A stretch of DNA of 51,477 nucleotides from Thermoleophilia bacterium (GTDB lineage Bacteria > Actinomycetota > Thermoleophilia > Gaiellales > F1-60-MAGs149), in contig SHUX01000003.1 in NCBI GenBank assembly GCA_009694475.1, positions 1 through 51,477 of the forward strand, given 5' to 3'. Positions 47,326 to 51,477 of this stretch are shown piece after piece. The notes beneath the pieces are model-generated. The model was not told the origin of the DNA. It was given only the letters and a program-made list of their open reading frames with translations, and ran no database searches. Both the position numbers and the translations under genes were made by a program. Numbering within the stretch: the stretch's first letter is position 1; each line of letters opens with the position of its first letter.

Positions 47326-48026
47326 CCGCGCTTCCTCGGTCCGAGGGAGGCGATGCGACCTTCGATGAGGAGGAGCAACTCGTCACCGTGCTGCACATCG
47401 ATGCAGTTGAGCTTTCCCCTTAGTCGCCCTGAGATGCGTTCGACGATCGTGGGAGCGGTTGGACACACCACAATCCGCGCGGCATCGACGCCGAGCCGAG
47501 TGAGTCGCTGCTGTGTCTGGTTGATTGTCTTAAGACGATTGGCGTGCCCAACGATGACGACGACATCCGCATCAAGCACCGGCTCGCAGGACGGTCCGAC
47601 CGGTCGTGCCACATCGATCACGATCAGTGAGGCCTGTCGCATCGCCTGTCTCGTGAGTGCGCGCAGCGTGCCGTCCCGAATCAGCCAGACCAGTTCGGGT
47701 CGTGGGCCGATCTCAACAAACCAGCCGAACGGCGCTCGCTGTGCGAGCGTCGCGAAGGCAGTCCCGTCAGCCTCCCGCACGCCAGCCAGGCCTGCATCGC
47801 CAATGCGAGGTTTGAGACCAAGTGCGACTCCCAGCGTTCCACCGGCTAGGTCCGCATCAACCAGGCAGACGCCCCGATCGCCACCGCGCGCGATTGCCAG
47901 TGCCGCCGTCGATGTACCGGCCCCACCATGCGCGCCAACGAGCACAACCGAACGGCCAGTCGAGCCGACACGCTCGATCGATTCGAGCAACGGTCGAGCC
48001 TCGTAGTCTGCCTCGAGCAGTGCCAT
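47322..48026 (-). CDS. CpaE/TadZ-like MinD-family ATPase
   Basis: SVVLVGAHGGAGTSTAALAIARGGDRGVCLVDADLAGGTLGVALGLKP. Confidence 0.8.
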   Translation of the reverse strand: MALLEADYEARPLLESIERVGSTGRSVVLVGAHGGAGTSTAALAIARGGDRGVCLVDADLAGGTLGVALGLKPRIGDAGLAGVREADGTAFATLAQRAPFGWFVEIGPRPELVWLIRDGTLRALTRQAMRQASLIVIDVARPVGPSCEPVLDADVVVIVGHANRLKTINQTQQRLTRLGVDAARIVVCPTAPTIVERISGRLRGKLNCIDVQHGDELLLLIEGRIASLGPRKRG

Positions 48027-49213
48027 CAGGTGGCCCCATCAGTCTGGGGAATCCGCAAGGCGACGCGAGTTCCACCACCGGGGCGGGATTCAAACCGAGC
48101 CTCACCACCAACAGCCGCAGCCACCCTGCGCACGCTCGCGAGACCCAGCCCGGCCCGTCCAGGACAGTCCGAACCCTGCCCAAACGCCGCGCCCAGCGAT
48201 CCTGCGTCGAAACCAGCGCCAGCGTCCTCAACGACAAACTCAATCGCACCTGACTCGACCTGTGTTACGCCCAGTGAGATCTGGGTTCCAGGAGGGGCAT
48301 GACGGGCTGCGTTCTCGGCAAGGTTTGCGACCGCACGGGCGACGCTCGCGTCAACGGAGACGCGTACTGAAGGTGCCTGCGTCAGGTCGATCTGGGGCGA
48401 TGCGTGCTCGCCACCGCGTAGTCGCTCGGCAACATCGAGCAAGAGTTGGTCGGCTGCAATTTTCTGTCCTTTGCTGACGACGGCAGAATTGGTCTCGCGA
48501 CAGAGCTGCAGTACATCGTCGGCAATCGCAGCCAGGCGGTCGCACTCTCGTTGGATCAGTGCCCGGGCACGGGCCCGCTCGATGCTATCCGTAGCGCGTT
48601 CGAGACGGTCTCCCGCCAAGCAGATCCCCGTCAGTGGACTGCGCAGATCGTGAGCCACAATGCCGACCAGTTCGACCTGTGACTGCGCCTGATGTAGCAG
48701 TGTTGCCCGTAGCGCGTCGACCGCGCGCACGAGCGGCTCCGTCGACGTCGACCGTAGCGGCGCTTCGTCAACTGCAGAGCCACCGCCGAGTGAGCGAATC
48801 GTTCGGCAGGCCTGCTCAAGATCACGGGTTCGCGCGAGCCCGGTCCAGAGTGCCCAGCCCGCACCCGCCAGTGCGCCCGTGCCGAGCACCAGCAAAAGGC
48901 CACGCCAGAGTCCGCGAGACAACGCTGCGGCTGTGTGTACGGGAACGCGGACCATGCGCCCATCGTCAAGTGGAGCGCTCGCGACGACAGTCTCTGGTCG
49001 CGAGTGTTGTCCAACGATCGTCGCGTCCGTCGAGGGAATCCCCCCTCGTTGAATCAGACGTGCTGCCAGGTGAGCCTCAACCGCAGCAGAGGCTGCAGCA
49101 GCACGATTGGACTCCACCGTCGCCGGCCCCACGACAAAGGTATCGAGTGCCATCGTCAGGGTCGCGCCAATCGCCATCGTCGCAACTGCGACACGGAGCC
49201 AGAGGCGTGTCAT
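48026..49213 (-). CDS. Sensor histidine kinase
   Basis: MTRLWLRVAVATMAIG..., LVGIVAHDLRSPLTGICLAGDRL (H box), NLAENAARHAPPGTQISLGV (N box), PGRAGLGLASVRRVAAAVGG (G box). Confidence 0.92.
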   Translation of the reverse strand: MTRLWLRVAVATMAIGATLTMALDTFVVGPATVESNRAAAASAAVEAHLAARLIQRGGIPSTDATIVGQHSRPETVVASAPLDDGRMVRVPVHTAAALSRGLWRGLLLVLGTGALAGAGWALWTGLARTRDLEQACRTIRSLGGGSAVDEAPLRSTSTEPLVRAVDALRATLLHQAQSQVELVGIVAHDLRSPLTGICLAGDRLERATDSIERARARALIQRECDRLAAIADDVLQLCRETNSAVVSKGQKIAADQLLLDVAERLRGGEHASPQIDLTQAPSVRVSVDASVARAVANLAENAARHAPPGTQISLGVTQVESGAIEFVVEDAGAGFDAGSLGAAFGQGSDCPGRAGLGLASVRRVAAAVGGEARFESRPGGGTRVALRIPQTDGAT

Positions 49214-49899
49214 TGCAGCACCGTCCGCAGGGAGTACCCAACGCTCCAATTGTTGATCACCCACGGACCGTCAGAACTCGCTGCCAACCGGCGCCGTAGA
49301 CGCGAGGCATGCGAGTCAAGCGTGCGCGTGCCGCAGTTGCGATAGCCCCAGATCCGCTCCATCAGATCCTCCTTCATGTGGACCTTGTGTGGATCACGCG
49401 CGAGCACGGCGAGCAGCTCGTACTCTTTACCCGGTAGGTGGACCAAGACACCATCGAGCGTGACCGCACGGGCGGCCAGATCCATCGTCAGTGAGCCAAC
49501 CGTGAGGACGGAGCCGACGCGACCATTCAGCCGCGACTCCAACGAAGCCGTCCGGAGTAGGAGCTCCGGGTAGCTGAACGGTTTCACGATGAAGTCGTCC
49601 ACGCCGCGTTCGAACGCGCGAACCCGATCCTGTTCGGTGCCGCGACCGCTGACAACGATCATGCCAATATCGGACGCACCGGCCTCACCCATCCGAACTT
49701 TTCGTACGACATCAAGGCCAGAGCCATCCGGAAGACTGACGTCGATGAGCGCAATATCGGGGCGAGCGCGGCGTAGCGTGGCGAGCGCGTCCGTCGCCGT
49801 TCCGACCAACGTCACAGCGTGGCCGTCCTCACGCAGGTTATCGACGAGGAACTCCGAGATCACCTGGTCGTCTTCAACCACCAGCAAGCTTGCACACAT
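49210..49899 (-). CDS. OmpR-family response regulator
   Basis: MCASLLVVEDDQVISEFLVDNLREDGHAVTLV...DIALIDVSLPDGSGLDVVRKVR; winged HTH DLMERIWGYRNCGTRTLDSHASRLRRRL. Confidence 0.93.
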   Translation of the reverse strand: MCASLLVVEDDQVISEFLVDNLREDGHAVTLVGTATDALATLRRARPDIALIDVSLPDGSGLDVVRKVRMGEAGASDIGMIVVSGRGTEQDRVRAFERGVDDFIVKPFSYPELLLRTASLESRLNGRVGSVLTVGSLTMDLAARAVTLDGVLVHLPGKEYELLAVLARDPHKVHMKEDLMERIWGYRNCGTRTLDSHASRLRRRLAASSDGPWVINNWSVGYSLRTVLQ

Positions 49900-50611
49900 A
49901 GTCTCTATTCCTTTGGGTTGTTCCACTCGCCACCGACGGCAGGGCCTCGGGGGTCGCGTGGTGCCTCTCGCTGAGGCCAGAGCGCACGGTAGGCAGATCG
50001 CGAGCCCCAGCGCAAGCGGCTCGTGGGTAGAGGTGAGAGGGGTCGCCAGAATCGGCTTTAGTCTGTGGAGATTGCTGGTTGCAGCGTCCCCTGGCTGGCT
50101 CGATGCCCCGCTCAACCAGCGTCAGGCGCCGACCAACAACGAGGCTGCGAGCGGCTGCTTGACCGGCGGCAAGCTCGAGCTGAACGACACCTCCCGGCGA
50201 CCACCGCAGGCGACGTGGAGGCACGTGCGGGGAAACCTCTCTGACCTGCAGTTCGCGCGAGAGAAACACGATGTCGATCGAGCACCGCATACCGAAGGTG
50301 TGGATGCATCCGAGTGGATCCCGCAGCAGTAATCCCCACTCCGGATCGATCGACGTAGAACCAATCAGCCCTCGCATCGCGCCTAGGCTGAAGGCAGCAA
50401 CCGTGGTCACCGATGGTACGAGCACAAGGCCCGAGTCGTAGTCGCGAAGTTCAACCATGCCGCCACCGTTGCGCACCCACTCGGACCCTGGACGCGCGGC
50501 CGACGCGGAGACCACTGCGCGATACACGCCAGATCGGTAGCGGCGCGCACACACTCGAATCAACCGCCACCACTTCGCTACGCTCCTCACGTGGACTGTG
50601 AAGACTTTCAC
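49874..50611 (-). CDS. DUF192 domain protein with unusual C-terminal extension (start uncertain)
   Basis: AAFSLGAMRGLIGSTSIDPEWGLLLRDPLGCIHTFGMRCSIDIVFLSRELQVREVSPHVPPRRLRWSPGGVVQLELAAGQAAARSLVVGRRL is DUF192-like. Confidence 0.72.
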   Translation of the reverse strand: MKVFTVHVRSVAKWWRLIRVCARRYRSGVYRAVVSASAARPGSEWVRNGGGMVELRDYDSGLVLVPSVTTVAAFSLGAMRGLIGSTSIDPEWGLLLRDPLGCIHTFGMRCSIDIVFLSRELQVREVSPHVPPRRLRWSPGGVVQLELAAGQAAARSLVVGRRLTLVERGIEPARGRCNQQSPQTKADSGDPSHLYPRAACAGARDLPTVRSGLSERHHATPEALPSVASGTTQRNRDYVCKLAGG

Positions 50612-51031
50612 TCGGGCGACGACGTTGTATTGGCTTTTCTAGGCTGCACCTATTCCTTTGCGCGAGCCGACTTCGAGCAACGCGTATTGAGCGCCGCAGT
50701 CGAGCTCGAACTGGCAGAGCACCCACTCAGTCGCTCTGTACGCGCCGATCTGGTGACAGCAGCCATCGAGGGCGAACTCCCCGATCCCCATTCTCGCGTC
50801 GGCGAGCAACTGGTCGATCTCTGCGAGCGCGACGGCGAAGACCCCATCTACTGGCTACGCAAGCTCGTCTTTCGCTCGGCCTGGCTCGACCACCGCATCA
50901 AGCACGGGCTCGTCGATGTTCAATTCGATAATGCCGCGGGCGCCTTTCGGATCGAGCCGGGGCGCTACCCTCTACCTGGCGGGGGCAATCCTTCGTTCGC
51001 CACACTCACCGTTCCAGAGGATCGCGCATGA
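50591..51031 (+). CDS. Hypothetical protein
   Basis: 146 aa, plausible codon usage; stop overlaps the next ATG. Confidence 0.6.
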   Translation: MDCEDFHSGDDVVLAFLGCTYSFARADFEQRVLSAAVELELAEHPLSRSVRADLVTAAIEGELPDPHSRVGEQLVDLCERDGEDPIYWLRKLVFRSAWLDHRIKHGLVDVQFDNAAGAFRIEPGRYPLPGGGNPSFATLTVPEDRA

Positions 51032-51471
51032 CCGACGACACCCCACAGTACGAGCCTGACCTAACAGCAGAGATCGATGAGGTCAAGGAGATCGCCGCAG
51101 ATCTACGGGCCGTCTTGCCAACGCGGATCGAGGCAGCGGTCGCTCGCGCACTCGACGCGCACGAGGGCACCGGTGTTGATCATCGTGTCGCCGAGTTGCA
51201 CGCGCTGGCGATCGATACGGCGCAACGTACTCGCGCGCTTGCTGCGGACATTCGTGCCGAGCGCGTTGGCCGCGTCGAAGACCTCGAGGTTGTCGTTGAC
51301 GTCCTTGTCGATGGTCTAGGTGCTGTCCGCGGCGATGTCGCGAAACTCGAGGCGCGCTCGCAGCGCATCGAGAAGGAACTCGAGCGCATCACGTGGGCGA
51401 TCGATCGGGTCGGCTCGCAACTCGAACGCATCGCCGATGCTGACGAGCCTTCGTCGCCACCGCACGCCTAG
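51028..51471 (+). CDS. Hypothetical coiled-coil protein
   Basis: 147 aa, heptad-rich (VEDLEVVVDVLVDGLGAVRGDVAKLEARSQRIEKELERITWAIDRVGSQLERI). Confidence 0.6.
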   Translation: MTDDTPQYEPDLTAEIDEVKEIAADLRAVLPTRIEAAVARALDAHEGTGVDHRVAELHALAIDTAQRTRALAADIRAERVGRVEDLEVVVDVLVDGLGAVRGDVAKLEARSQRIEKELERITWAIDRVGSQLERIADADEPSSPPHA

Positions 51472-51477
51472 AGGGTG

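Overview
A ~51.5 kb high-GC, densely packed bacterial chromosomal window. It is probably actinobacterial; Ig-like surface domains and the gene families suggest Thermoleophilia-like, but this is inference. Most of it is core genome: a class II (B12) ribonucleotide reductase, a his operon (hisA divergent from yerC/hisR-hisG-hisCB fusion-hisH-hisF-hisIE), thrS-infC-rpmI-rplT, a dcw cluster (mraZ-rsmH-ftsL-ftsI-murE-murF-mraY-murD-ftsW-murG-murC-murB, with no ftsQ/ftsA/ftsZ after murB), CGFS glutaredoxin/BolA, GH15, thioredoxin, and a Tad-like secretion operon. Best candidates for something new: (1) a minimal Tad/type-IV-filament operon with stacked ATGA/GTGA overlaps, whose only pilin-like product carries a class III prepilin motif (G|QATTE) fused to a complete CHAP-type peptidoglycan hydrolase; (2) a leader-RNA-like element with nested stems and a 7-bp pseudoknot just upstream of an NlpC/P60 hydrolase; (3) a dcw promoter region combining a consensus SOS/LexA box with three 10-bp-phased MraZ boxes; (4) a 20-bp his intergenic region that is almost entirely one operator-like repeat; (5) a single-ORF HisC-HisB fusion; (6) a membrane-tethered sigma-like protein plus a secreted Ig-like protein where ftsQAZ would be expected. 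Functional calls come from reading the supplied translations; no database search was run.
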